Part shown: positions 17,122-25,703 of the stretch, in pieces
Position numbering within the stretch: the stretch's first letter is position 1
Layout of the letters: each line of letters begins with the position of its first letter
Source: Amycolatopsis sacchari
Lineage (GTDB): Bacteria > Actinomycetota > Actinomycetes > Mycobacteriales > Pseudonocardiaceae
Assembly (NCBI RefSeq): GCF_900114035.1
Contig: NZ_FORP01000004.1
Span: forward strand, 124,001-188,000
Direction of reading: 5' to 3'
DNA: 64,000 bases
Program-made: the position numbers and the translations under genes
The notes under the pieces: model-generated
The model's database searches: none
What the model saw: only the letters and a program-made list of their open reading frames with translations
Told to the model about the DNA's origin: nothing

Positions 17122-18243
17122 TCAAACCCGGAACTCCGCGACCGTCCACGCCCGGGCCCGCTCGCTGATCGTCACCCCGAGCCCCGGCCGGCCCGACAGG
17201 TGCATGCGGCCGCCCGAGATCTCCAGGTGCTCGTCGAACAGCGGGTCGAGCCACTCGAAGTGCTCCACCCACGGCTCCCGCGGATAGGCGGCCGCGAGGT
17301 GCACGTGGATCTCCATCGCGAAGTGCGGCGCCAGCTGCAGGTGCCGGGCGTCGGCCAGCGCCATCACCTTGAGGAACTGCGTGATCCCGCCGACGCGCGG
17401 GGCGTCGGGCTGCACGATGTCCGCTCCCCCCGCCCTGATCAGTTCGGCGTGTTCGCCCGCTCCCGCGAGCATCTCGCCCGTCGCGATGGGCGTGTCGAAC
17501 GCGGCCGTGAGCGCGGCGTGGCCCTCGAAGTCGTAGGCGTCGAGCGGTTCCTCGATCCAGCCGAGGCCGAAGCGCTCCAGCGCCCGGCACATGCGCCGCG
17601 CGGCGGGCCGGTCCCACTGCTGGTTCGCGTCGACCATCAGCGTCACGTCGTCGCCGATCTTCTCGCGCACCGCCGCCACCCGCGCCAGATCCACCGCCGG
17701 GTCCGGGTGCCCCACCTTGATCTTGATGCCGCCGATGCCGTTCGCGACCGACTCCGCGGCCCGCTCCAGCACCTCCTCGACGGGCGCGTGCAGGAACCCG
17801 CCCGAGGTGTTGTAGCAGCGCACGGATTCCCGGTGTGCGCCGAGCAGTTTCGCCAGCGGCAGCCGCGCGCGCTTGGCCTTGAGGTCCCACAGCGCGATGT
17901 CGAACGCCGCGATCGCCTGCACCGACAGGCCGCTGCGGCCGACCGAGGCGCCCGCCCACACCAGCTTGTCCCAGAGCTTCGCGATGTCGTTGGGGTCCTC
18001 GCCGACCAGCACCGGCGCGAGCTCCCGCGCGTGCGCGAACTGCCCCGGTCCCCCGGCCCGCTTGGAGTAGCTGAAGCCGACGCCCTCCAGCCCGGCCTCG
18101 GTGGTGATCTCCGCGAACAACATCGCGACCTCGGTCATCGGCCGTTGCCGCCCGGTCAGCACTTTCGCGTCGCTGATCGGCACGGGCAGCGGGAGCGTGA
18201 CGGACGAGACGCGCACCCCGGTGACGCGGTCGACGGTGACCAT
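17122..18243 (-). CDS. L-talarate/galactarate dehydratase (enolase superfamily)
   Basis: 373-residue dehydratase whose motifs match the Salmonella TalrD/GalrD enzyme as I recall it: PISDAKVLTGRQRPMTEVA, GVGFSYSKRAGG, VWAGASVGRSG, RCYNTSGGFLH, IKIKVGHPDPAV (catalytic Lys in KxK), VDANQQWDRP, WIEEPLDAYDFEGHA, VQPDAPRVGGI, LAPHFAMEIH (catalytic His). It should dehydrate L-talarate and/or galactarate (the C4 epimer pair) to 5-keto-4-deoxyglucarate. The gene stands alone: no downstream aldolase or transporter for the product is seen beside it. It is divergent from the DrrAB-type exporter. Confidence 0.9.
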   Translation of the reverse strand: MVTVDRVTGVRVSSVTLPLPVPISDAKVLTGRQRPMTEVAMLFAEITTEAGLEGVGFSYSKRAGGPGQFAHARELAPVLVGEDPNDIAKLWDKLVWAGASVGRSGLSVQAIAAFDIALWDLKAKRARLPLAKLLGAHRESVRCYNTSGGFLHAPVEEVLERAAESVANGIGGIKIKVGHPDPAVDLARVAAVREKIGDDVTLMVDANQQWDRPAARRMCRALERFGLGWIEEPLDAYDFEGHAALTAAFDTPIATGEMLAGAGEHAELIRAGGADIVQPDAPRVGGITQFLKVMALADARHLQLAPHFAMEIHVHLAAAYPREPWVEHFEWLDPLFDEHLEISGGRMHLSGRPGLGVTISERARAWTVAEFRV

Positions 18244-18367
18244 GCGGTTCCCCTTTCCGGCAGGTGGTGACCACTCCACCTTCCCGGATCCCGGCCCAGG
18301 GAAAAACCCTGACGTGCCCGGCCGCCGGTGCGCCTACGGTAGGGCGATCCGGACAGGGGAGGACACC

Positions 18368-19339
18368 GTGACCCACACCGAACCGGCCGTGCGGGCGAGA
18401 GCACTGGTGAAGACCTTCGGGAGCACGCGGGCCCTCGACGGCATCGACCTCGACGTCCCCGCCGGGCAGGTGCTGGGCCTGCTCGGCCCCAACGGCGCGG
18501 GCAAGACCACCGCCGTGCGGATACTGACCACCCTGCTGCGCCCGGACTCGGGCGAGGCGGAGGTCGCCGGGCACGACGTGCTCGCCGACCCCGACGCGGT
18601 CCGCCGGGCGATCGGGTTGTCCGGGCAGTACGCGGCGGTGGACGAGAACCTCACCGGCTTCGAGAACCTTTACCTGGTCGGGCGCCTGTACGGCAGGCGA
18701 CGCGCGTCGGCCCGCGCGAGAGCGCGTGAGCTGCTCTCGCGGTTCGGGCTCGAAGAGGCCGCCGACCGGCCCGCGAAGGGCTATTCCGGCGGGATGCGGC
18801 GGCGGCTCGACCTCGCGGGCGCGCTCGTCGGCGAGCCGTCGGTGGTCGTGCTCGACGAGCCGACCACCGGACTGGACCCCGGCGGGCGGCTCGACACCTG
18901 GCAGCTGATCAGGGAACTCGTCGCCGACGGCACGACCGTGCTGCTCACCACGCAGTACCTGGAGGAGGCCGACCAGCTCGCGGACACCATCGTCGTGCTC
19001 GAGCGGGGCCGGGTGATCGCACGCGGCACCGCGGACGAGCTCAAGGCGCAGACCGGCGGGGAGCGGCTGGAGCTGGTGCTCTCGTCGGCCGCCGACCTCG
19101 CGGTCGCGCTGCGGGTGCTGCGTGAGGTCGGCACGGGCGAGCCAACCGGGGACGAGCGGGCGCGCCGGGCCGAGATCCTCGTCGACACCGGGCCGAAGGC
19201 GCTCGTCGAGGCCCTGCGGCGGCTCGACGCCGAACAGGTCGTGGTGCAGGACGTCGCGCTGCACCGGCCCACGCTCGACGACGTGTTCCTGTCCCTGACC
19301 GGGCACGCGGTGTCCGGCGAAGCGGAGGAGGCCCGGTGA
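18368..19339 (+). CDS. DrrA-type ABC exporter ATPase
   Basis: 323-residue ATPase of the daunorubicin-resistance DrrA group. Walker A GPNGAGKTTA near residue 40, signature YSGGMRRRLDLAG, Walker B VVVLDEPTTGLDPGG, switch His replaced by Gln in LLTTQYLEEADQLA as in DrrA relatives, and the DrrA-type C-terminal domain. GTG at 18368 with AGGGGAGG 4 bases upstream. Its stop overlaps the permease start by 4 bp (GTGA). Exports a drug or lipid; the substrate is unknown and no biosynthetic gene cluster adjoins it. Confidence 0.92.
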   Translation: MTHTEPAVRARALVKTFGSTRALDGIDLDVPAGQVLGLLGPNGAGKTTAVRILTTLLRPDSGEAEVAGHDVLADPDAVRRAIGLSGQYAAVDENLTGFENLYLVGRLYGRRRASARARARELLSRFGLEEAADRPAKGYSGGMRRRLDLAGALVGEPSVVVLDEPTTGLDPGGRLDTWQLIRELVADGTTVLLTTQYLEEADQLADTIVVLERGRVIARGTADELKAQTGGERLELVLSSAADLAVALRVLREVGTGEPTGDERARRAEILVDTGPKALVEALRRLDAEQVVVQDVALHRPTLDDVFLSLTGHAVSGEAEEAR

Positions 19340-20139
19340 ACGCGCTGGTGAAAGGGCTTTCCGACGGTGGCGTGATCACGTGGCGGAACCTGCTGAACGT
19401 GCGCCGCAACCCGGACTGGCTGATGGCGGCGACGCTGCAGCCGATCATGTTCGTGCTGCTGTTCGCCTACGTCTTCGGCGACGCCATCGGCGGCGACGCG
19501 GGTGGCGGCGCCTACCGCGAGTTCCTCATCGCGGGGATCTTCGCGCAGACGGTGGCGTTCAACTCGGCGTTCACGGTGATCGGGTTCGCCAACGACCTGC
19601 AGAAGGGCATCATCGACCGGTTCCGCTCACTGCCGATGTCCCGGCTCGCGGTGGTTTTCGGCCGCACCACGTCGGATCTCGTGGTGAGTGTCGTGGCGCT
19701 GGTGGTCATGTCGCTGTGCGGGCTGATCGTGGGCTGGCGGATCCGCGGCAGCGTGCTCGACGCGGTGTTCGCCTACCTGCTGATGCTGTTGTTCGCGTGG
19801 GCGCTGTCGTGGATCGGCGCGCTGATCGGGCTGGCGGCACGCAGTGTCGAGGTGGCGCAGAGCGCGGGGCTGATCTGGATGTTCCCGCTCAGCTTCATCT
19901 CCTCGGCGTTCGTGCCGCTCGACAAGCTGCCGGGGGTGCTGGGCGTGCTCGCCGAGTGGAACCCGTTCACGGCGGTCATCAACGCGACGCGCGAGCTGTT
20001 CGGCAACCGCTTCGGCACTCCCCCGACGGGCTGGCCCGCCGAGCACGCGGCGTTGTACACGGTGCTGTGCTGCGTCGGGATCATCGTCGTGTTCGCCCCG
20101 CTGGCCACCGCCCGCTACCGGCGCGTGGCGAGCCGGTAG
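19336..20139 (+). CDS. DrrB-type ABC exporter permease
   Basis: 267-residue ABC-2 permease with six predicted membrane helices, including LQPIMFVLLFAYVFGDAIGG at the N-terminus and WNPFTAVINATRELFG before the last helix, both typical of DrrB. It forms a two-subunit exporter with the preceding ATPase, to which it is translationally coupled. Converges on the D-aminoacylase gene with 12 bp between stops. Confidence 0.92.
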   Translation: MNALVKGLSDGGVITWRNLLNVRRNPDWLMAATLQPIMFVLLFAYVFGDAIGGDAGGGAYREFLIAGIFAQTVAFNSAFTVIGFANDLQKGIIDRFRSLPMSRLAVVFGRTTSDLVVSVVALVVMSLCGLIVGWRIRGSVLDAVFAYLLMLLFAWALSWIGALIGLAARSVEVAQSAGLIWMFPLSFISSAFVPLDKLPGVLGVLAEWNPFTAVINATRELFGNRFGTPPTGWPAEHAALYTVLCCVGIIVVFAPLATARYRRVASR

Positions 20140-20151
20140 CGGGGTTGCGCG

Positions 20152-21714
20152 TCACGAGCGCCGTAGCACCCGGCCAGGACGCTCTCGCGTGACTTCGCCG
20201 TCCCGCAAGGCGAAGCGGCCCCCGACGAGCACGTGGCTTGTGCCTGTGGCGTAGCACAGCGGCGCCTCGTACGTGGCCGTGTCGATCACGGTTCCGGCGT
20301 CGAACGCCGTGAGATCGGCGACCATGCCTTCCGCGATCGTGCCGCGGTCGGTCAGGCCGATCCGGCCGGCGGGCAGCGCACTGCACTTGCGCACCGCCTC
20401 GGCGAGTCCCACCACGCCGCGTTCCCGCGAGTACTCGCCGAGCGCGCGGGCGAACGTGCCGAAGTGCCGCGGGTGCGGGTGCCCGCCCTGCCCGGTGTCG
20501 AGCACCCAGCCGTCGCTGGCGATCGCGCTGAGCTCGTCGGCCAGCACCGTGTCCACATCGGACTCCGCCATCGCGTGGTTGACGATCCACACGTCCCCCG
20601 CGTGCTCCCGCAGGACGTCCAGCGCGGTGTCGGCGGGCGGACGGCCCTCGGCGGCGGCGATCTCGGCGAGCGAGGAACCGACCCACTTCCGGTAGGGCCC
20701 CGGCGGCAGCGCCGCGAGCACCGTCCCCTCGGGCAGCACGGTGCGGCCGATGCGCGCGTCCAGTTCCTCCCGGATGCGGGCACGGGTTTCGCCGTCGTGC
20801 AGCCGCGACACGAGCGCAGGCAATCCCCCGTCGAGCGCCCAGTCCGGCAGCCGGGAGCTGAGCCGGGTCGAGGAGGCGGCGTACGGGTACACGTCGCAGG
20901 CGACGTCGAGACCTTCGGTGCGGGCCTGGCGGATCCGGCTCAGCGCCTCGCGCACCTTGCCGTGGTTGGCCGGCCCCATCGCCTTGAGGTGCGAGATCTG
21001 CAGCCGCACGCCCGTGCGCCGGGCGGTCTCGAGCGCCTCTTCCACAGCGTCGAGCAGGTGGTCACCCTCGTCGCGCATGTGCGTGCTGTACAGCAGTCCA
21101 GCCCGCGCCGCGGTCTCGGCGAGTGCGACGAGCTCCTGCGGCGGAGCGAACGAACCGGGCGCGTAGATCAGCCCGCTGGAGAACCCGAACACGCCCTGCC
21201 GGGCCTGTTCGGCGAGCAGCTCGCACACGCGCGCCAGCTCCTCGGCGGTCAGTTCGCGCAGCTCGTTCCCCGCGACAGCGCTGCGCAACGCGGCGTGCCC
21301 GGCGAGCGCGGCGACATTGATCGCCGGCTCGCTTTCCTCGACAGCGGCGGCGAAACCGGCGAAGTCCGGCCACACCGCGGCGTCCCGCTCGGAGATCGTC
21401 GTCAGGCTCGCGTCCCCGCCGGGCACACCGGGGAACGGCGAACTGCCGCAGTTCCCGGTGACGATCGTGGTGACGCCCTGGCGCAGGCACGCCTCCGCGA
21501 CCGGCGCCTGCCGGATCGAGAAGTCCGCGTGCGAGTGCAGGTCCACGAACCCGGGCGCGAGCACCAGCCCCGCGCAGTCGACGGTTTCCCTTGCGCCCTC
21601 GGTGGTTTCCCCGACCAGCGCGATCCGGTCGCCGCGGATCCCGACGTCGGCGCGGCGTGGCGGGGCACCGGTCCCGTCGGCGACGGTGGCGCCACGCAGC
21701 AGTACGTCCAGCAT
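20152..21714 (-). CDS. N-acyl-D-amino-acid deacylase
   Basis: 520-residue amidohydrolase-superfamily enzyme that removes the acyl group from N-acyl-D-amino acids. Metal-site motifs: DLHSHADFS (HxH), TGNCGSSPFP (bridging Cys typical of D-aminoacylase), STHMRDEGDHLLDAV, ISHLKAMGPANHGK, and NHAMAESDVDTVL. Length fits the family (about 480-530). It is the third gene of an operon behind a LysA-like decarboxylase and a permease (11 bp gap), pointing to use of D-amino-acid derivatives, for example from peptidoglycan or D-amino-acid peptides. Confidence 0.88.
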   Translation of the reverse strand: MLDVLLRGATVADGTGAPPRRADVGIRGDRIALVGETTEGARETVDCAGLVLAPGFVDLHSHADFSIRQAPVAEACLRQGVTTIVTGNCGSSPFPGVPGGDASLTTISERDAAVWPDFAGFAAAVEESEPAINVAALAGHAALRSAVAGNELRELTAEELARVCELLAEQARQGVFGFSSGLIYAPGSFAPPQELVALAETAARAGLLYSTHMRDEGDHLLDAVEEALETARRTGVRLQISHLKAMGPANHGKVREALSRIRQARTEGLDVACDVYPYAASSTRLSSRLPDWALDGGLPALVSRLHDGETRARIREELDARIGRTVLPEGTVLAALPPGPYRKWVGSSLAEIAAAEGRPPADTALDVLREHAGDVWIVNHAMAESDVDTVLADELSAIASDGWVLDTGQGGHPHPRHFGTFARALGEYSRERGVVGLAEAVRKCSALPAGRIGLTDRGTIAEGMVADLTAFDAGTVIDTATYEAPLCYATGTSHVLVGGRFALRDGEVTRERPGRVLRRS

Positions 21715-21725
21715 TGCGGTCCCTT

Positions 21726-23144
21726 CTACAGCAGCACGGTGAGGATGGCCAGGTACAGCAGGGCCGCCGGGACCAGCACGAGCCAGCCGACGCCCAGCAG
21801 GGTCTTCAGCCGCGTGCTTTCGGCGAACCCGAGCACCGACATCATGTTGGCGTTGGGGAACGGCCCGTAGGTATCCGCTTTGGACCCCCACAGGTACGTC
21901 ACGGCCCAGGCGGCCGGGGTGAGCCCGATGCTCGCGCCGAGCGGGCCGAACACCTTGTTCAGCAGCACGACGTGGGCCGCGGTCGCGCCGGGCACCCCGA
22001 GCCAGCCCAGCATCGCCACGCCCGCGGCGAACGGCAGCGCGGGCATGTCGTGCAGCATCGGCCCGAACTTCTCCAGCAGGACGTCGTAGGGCTTGAGCTC
22101 GTTGACCATCGCGAAGAACGCCGCCAGCAGCCAGAACATCAGGAACGTCTCGAACAGCCTGCCCCCGCCCCGCACGAGCGCGGCCACGGTGTCGCGGACG
22201 CTCAGCCCACCTGCGGCGGCGGTCACCACGGCGAGCACGGGCAGCGCGACGAGCGGGAAACTGGTGCCGGACCCGCTGATCGTCGCATACGCCACGGCGG
22301 CCACGAGCGCGACGGCGAACACGACGGTCGCGCGGCGGCCGTGGGGCGCGTCGGTGGTCTGGTCCACCAGTTCGGGCGGGTAGAAGTCGTCGCCGCGAGC
22401 AGCCGACTTGCGCTGCACCCGCGGGACGACGAACAGCGACAACAGGATCGACAACACCGCGAGCGGGCCCGCGGCCACGAGCAGGTACGTGCCGTAGCCG
22501 ACCTTCGCGGCGTCGAGGATGGCGATGTTGGACCCGGCGAACGGTGCGAGCGCCAGCCCCGAACAGCCGCCGAGGAACAGCATGCTCGCGGTGGCCGAGC
22601 GCGTGAACCCGGCCCGTGCCACGACGGGGATGACGATGGGGGCCGCGATCGCGAGCGCACCGGCGAGCGTGCCGAGCGCGAACACGAGCACCAGGCTCGC
22701 CGCCATCACGCCCAGCTGCAGCCCGATCCGGCTGTTGCCCCGCACCAGCCGCAGCACGCCCCGCACGAGCACGTCCGCCGCGCCGGTCACGCGCAGCACC
22801 TCGCCGAGCGCGCCACCGAGCACGACGATCACACCGATGAGCGTCACGGTGTCGCCGAGCGACTTGCCGAGCAGGTCGCCGACCGCGGCGGGCGCGCGGT
22901 GGTCCAGCAGGATCCCGGACAGCAGCGCGCACGCCGTCGCCAGCAGGAGGTGCATCCCCGACAGCGACAGCACCGCGTACAGCACCACGGGCAGCAGGCC
23001 CCAGACGGTCGGCGCGTGCACGAAGATCCCGAGCACCAGGCTGGCGGCGAGCCCGGCGACGGCGATCGCGTAGCGCGCGACGTTCGCCGGGGCGAACCGC
23101 CGCGACGGAGCGGGTGGTGCGCTCGCCTCGGCCGTGGCGGTCAT
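21726..23144 (-). CDS. Multi-pass permease, GntP/ion-transporter-like superfamily
   Basis: 472-residue membrane protein with about twelve hydrophobic segments and a central cytoplasmic loop (around residues 240-275). The layout and glycine-rich loops (GGALGEVLRVTGAADVLVRG, LFLGGCSGLALAPFAGSNIA, YLWGSKADTYGPFPNANMMSV) resemble the GntP/NhaC-like ion transporter superfamily, but I do not recognise a specific characterised member. ATG at 23144 overlaps the decarboxylase stop (ATGA). By context it probably imports the D-amino acid or its N-acyl form. Confidence 0.75.
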   Translation of the reverse strand: MTATAEASAPPAPSRRFAPANVARYAIAVAGLAASLVLGIFVHAPTVWGLLPVVLYAVLSLSGMHLLLATACALLSGILLDHRAPAAVGDLLGKSLGDTVTLIGVIVVLGGALGEVLRVTGAADVLVRGVLRLVRGNSRIGLQLGVMAASLVLVFALGTLAGALAIAAPIVIPVVARAGFTRSATASMLFLGGCSGLALAPFAGSNIAILDAAKVGYGTYLLVAAGPLAVLSILLSLFVVPRVQRKSAARGDDFYPPELVDQTTDAPHGRRATVVFAVALVAAVAYATISGSGTSFPLVALPVLAVVTAAAGGLSVRDTVAALVRGGGRLFETFLMFWLLAAFFAMVNELKPYDVLLEKFGPMLHDMPALPFAAGVAMLGWLGVPGATAAHVVLLNKVFGPLGASIGLTPAAWAVTYLWGSKADTYGPFPNANMMSVLGFAESTRLKTLLGVGWLVLVPAALLYLAILTVLL

Positions 23145-24484
23145 GCCCGCTCCAGCCGTGCGAGGTCCGGTGCGGCGAGCGAGACCAGGGCGTCCCGGTG
23201 CTCCCCGCCGCTTTCGGCGACGATCTCGGCCATCGACTGCTCCTTCCGGATGAGGGTGAACCGCGGCGTCCCGGTCGTGGCGGTGAACCCGTGGACCGCC
23301 GGGCGCGGCAGGCTGTTGTAGGACCAGGGCGTGGAGAAGTAGTACGCGCCGGTGTCGGGCAGCACGACGAGATCGCCGGGCACGAGTTCGGGCAGCTCAC
23401 GTCCGCGTGCGAGCATGTCGCCCGCGAAGCAGCACGGCCCGGCGACGTCCTGGACGATCACTGGTCCCTGTTTGCGGGTCCCGTCCGGCCCGAACGCCTG
23501 GATCCGCAGCGGCCACGACTCGGGCATGAACACCGTGCGCGTCGCGACCTGCGCCCCGGCGTGCGTCACGGCGATCCGCCGCCCGCCGGCGTCCTTGACG
23601 TACTCCACGAGCGCGGCGGTGAACCCGTGCTTGGCGATCAACGCCCGGCCGAACTCGGTGACCAGCGTGTAGCGGCCGTCGAACAACCCGGGCACGCGCT
23701 CGCGAAGCAACGCGGCGTACTCGGCGAAGGTCGGAGTGGTCTTGTCGCTGGAGAAGTTGACCGGCAGCCCGCCGCCGATGTCGATCCCGGTCACCTGCTG
23801 CCGTCCGGCGGCCCGGTTGATCTCCTCCGCCAGGTCGTACACCACGCGCACGCCCTCGGCCATCAGCTCCAGCGGGCAGCCCTGCGAGCCGACGTGCACG
23901 TGGAGCCGGGTGAGCCACGGCCGCGCGGCGAACGCGGCCAGCACGCGCTCACGGACGCCGGGATCCCGAAGCGGGACACCGAACTTCGAGTCGCGCGAGG
24001 CCGTGCTCATCGCGCCGATCGAGCCCGCGCCGACCTGCGGGTTGATGCGCAGTCCCAGCGCGGACGCGCTCGGTGTGGTGGCGAGCAGCGCGTCGATCCG
24101 GTCGAGCTCGGCGAAGTTGTCGGCGTTGACGGCCGAGCCGAGCGACAGCGCGTGGGCGAGTTCCGCACGGGTCTTGGCGGGCGAGTCGAACACGATGCGC
24201 CCGGGGTCGAACCCGGCGGCCGCTGCCTGCGCGTACTCCCCGGGGCTGGCCACCTCGCAGCCCATCCCGGCGTCCGCGAGCAGCCGCAGCACCGGCACGA
24301 GCGCCGCGGCCTTCGCGGCGAAGGTGTGCAGCACGGGCACCTGCTCGAAGGCCGCGAACAGGTCGCGGACGGAGCCCAGCAGCCCCGGCACGTCGAGGAA
24401 CCCGGCGACGGGCTGTCCCGGCCCGAGGACGTCCTGCTCGACCGCGGCCCGCACGACCCGGTCGAACCTCCCTGCGCTTTCCAT
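23141..24484 (-). CDS. LysA-like PLP-dependent amino-acid decarboxylase (fold III)
   Basis: 447-residue alanine-racemase-fold decarboxylase of the diaminopimelate/ornithine group. Landmarks: VLHTFAAKAAALVPVLRLL holds the expected PLP-lysine segment (FAxKA), LRINPQVGAG, LHVHVGSQG, IDIGGGLPVNF, and VAGPCCFAGDMLARG followed by DTGAYYFSTPWSYNSLP. ATG at 24484 is used because the longer frame start at 24541 would run through the divergent promoter. As it is linked to a D-aminoacylase, a substrate with a D-stereocentre (as in DAP decarboxylase or D-ornithine/lysine decarboxylase) is plausible but unproven. Probably not the housekeeping lysA. Confidence 0.82.
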   Translation of the reverse strand: MESAGRFDRVVRAAVEQDVLGPGQPVAGFLDVPGLLGSVRDLFAAFEQVPVLHTFAAKAAALVPVLRLLADAGMGCEVASPGEYAQAAAAGFDPGRIVFDSPAKTRAELAHALSLGSAVNADNFAELDRIDALLATTPSASALGLRINPQVGAGSIGAMSTASRDSKFGVPLRDPGVRERVLAAFAARPWLTRLHVHVGSQGCPLELMAEGVRVVYDLAEEINRAAGRQQVTGIDIGGGLPVNFSSDKTTPTFAEYAALLRERVPGLFDGRYTLVTEFGRALIAKHGFTAALVEYVKDAGGRRIAVTHAGAQVATRTVFMPESWPLRIQAFGPDGTRKQGPVIVQDVAGPCCFAGDMLARGRELPELVPGDLVVLPDTGAYYFSTPWSYNSLPRPAVHGFTATTGTPRFTLIRKEQSMAEIVAESGGEHRDALVSLAAPDLARLERA

Positions 24485-24565
24485 GGCGACAAGAGTCGGT
24501 GAATCTTGCCTGAACGAGCGGCGATTGCTTGATACCGTCATTTTTCGCTGGAGAAGGAGGGGTTG

Positions 24566-25585
24566 ATGCGGGATTCCGTCGACGAGCTCGATCTCGCGCT
24601 GATCAACGCCGTCCAGGTGACGCCCCGCGGTTCGTGGTCAAGATTGGGCAGGGCGCTGGGCATCGACGCGGCGACGGCGGCCCGGCGCTGGCAGCGGCTG
24701 CACGAGGCGGGGCTGGCGTGGGTGACGTGTGTGCTGGGGCCGGCGCGGCACAGCGAGTTCTGCATGGCCTACGTGGAGATCGACTGCCTACCGGGGCGCC
24801 TCGACGAGGTCACCGCAGCACTCGCCGAACGCGACCGGATCGTCTACGTCCACCACCTGACCGGCGCGTACAACCTGCTCGCGGTGCTGGCCCGGCCCAC
24901 TCCCGCCGCGGTCGCGGACTACGTGCGGGAGGCGATCGAGCCGCTGCCCGCGCGGGGGTACCGGTGCGAGGTGCGCACGGTCGGCTACAGCGAGGCGAGC
25001 CGGTGGCGGTTGCGCAGCCTCGACGCGGCACAGCGGACGGCGCTCGAAGCGGAGCAGGACGCGGTCCGTGCGCCACGCGGCGGCAAGGTCGACGGGACCG
25101 ACCAGCGGCTGTACCGGCTGCTGCACGAGGACGGGCGGATGCCCTACACCGAGCTGGCCGAGCGGGCGGAGATCAGCGAGCCGACCGCGCGGCGCCGGGT
25201 GAACCGGCTGCTCGCCGGACGGCAGTTGCGGCTGCGGTGCGAGGTCGCGCAGTCGATCTCGGGCACGCCCGTGACGGCGTTCCTGTGGGCGAGCGTGCCT
25301 CCGTCGGGCCTCGACGCCGCCGGGCGGGCGCTCGCCGCGCTCCCCCAGGTGCGGTTGTGTTGCGCGCTCACCGGGTCGCGGAACCTGCTGCTGATGGCGT
25401 GGCTGCGCTCGCTCGACGAACTGCCGGCGCTGGAGGCGGCGGTGCAGGGCCGCATCGGGGAGCTGACGGTGGTGGACCGGGCGGTGTGCCTGCGGACGGT
25501 CAAGCAGATGGGACGGTTGCTCGACGGCGAGGGCCGCAGCGTCCGGCTGGTGCCGCCGAGCCCGGAACTCTTCCAGGCGTCCTGA
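24566..25585 (+). CDS. Double-domain Lrp/AsnC-family regulator
   Basis: 339-residue protein with two AsnC-like halves. Half one: HTH in residues 5-50 (DELDLALINAVQ, GIDAATAARRWQRLHEAG) and a RAM-like sensor to about 150. Half two: HTH near 175-220 (GTDQRLYRLLHEDGRMPYTELAERAEISEPTARRRVNRL) and a second sensor. Single-domain Lrp proteins are about 150-160 residues, so this is a fused dimer as seen in several actinobacteria. GAAGGAGG precedes ATG 24566. It is divergent from the decarboxylase operon (81 bp) and probably controls it in response to an amino acid. Confidence 0.88.
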   Translation: MRDSVDELDLALINAVQVTPRGSWSRLGRALGIDAATAARRWQRLHEAGLAWVTCVLGPARHSEFCMAYVEIDCLPGRLDEVTAALAERDRIVYVHHLTGAYNLLAVLARPTPAAVADYVREAIEPLPARGYRCEVRTVGYSEASRWRLRSLDAAQRTALEAEQDAVRAPRGGKVDGTDQRLYRLLHEDGRMPYTELAERAEISEPTARRRVNRLLAGRQLRLRCEVAQSISGTPVTAFLWASVPPSGLDAAGRALAALPQVRLCCALTGSRNLLLMAWLRSLDELPALEAAVQGRIGELTVVDRAVCLRTVKQMGRLLDGEGRSVRLVPPSPELFQAS

Positions 25586-25703
25586 GGATCGCGACTTCTG
25601 TCGCGTGTGGACGGTGGTGTTTCGGCGACGGCGCCTCACGGGCGCGGGTCCGCCGCGGCACGGTGGCTTCCGCCGCCGACCGCGCCTTGGCCGCCAAGCC
25701 GCC

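Noticed and set aside
18368-20139. Antibiotic biosynthesis cluster suggested by DrrAB-type exporter
   Set aside because: No polyketide, peptide synthetase or tailoring genes flank it; such exporters are also common alone.
20152-23400. A 1082-residue continuous minus-strand frame
   Set aside because: Only the part from 21714 is protein-like (deacylase); the rest runs through the permease and decarboxylase genes in the wrong frame.
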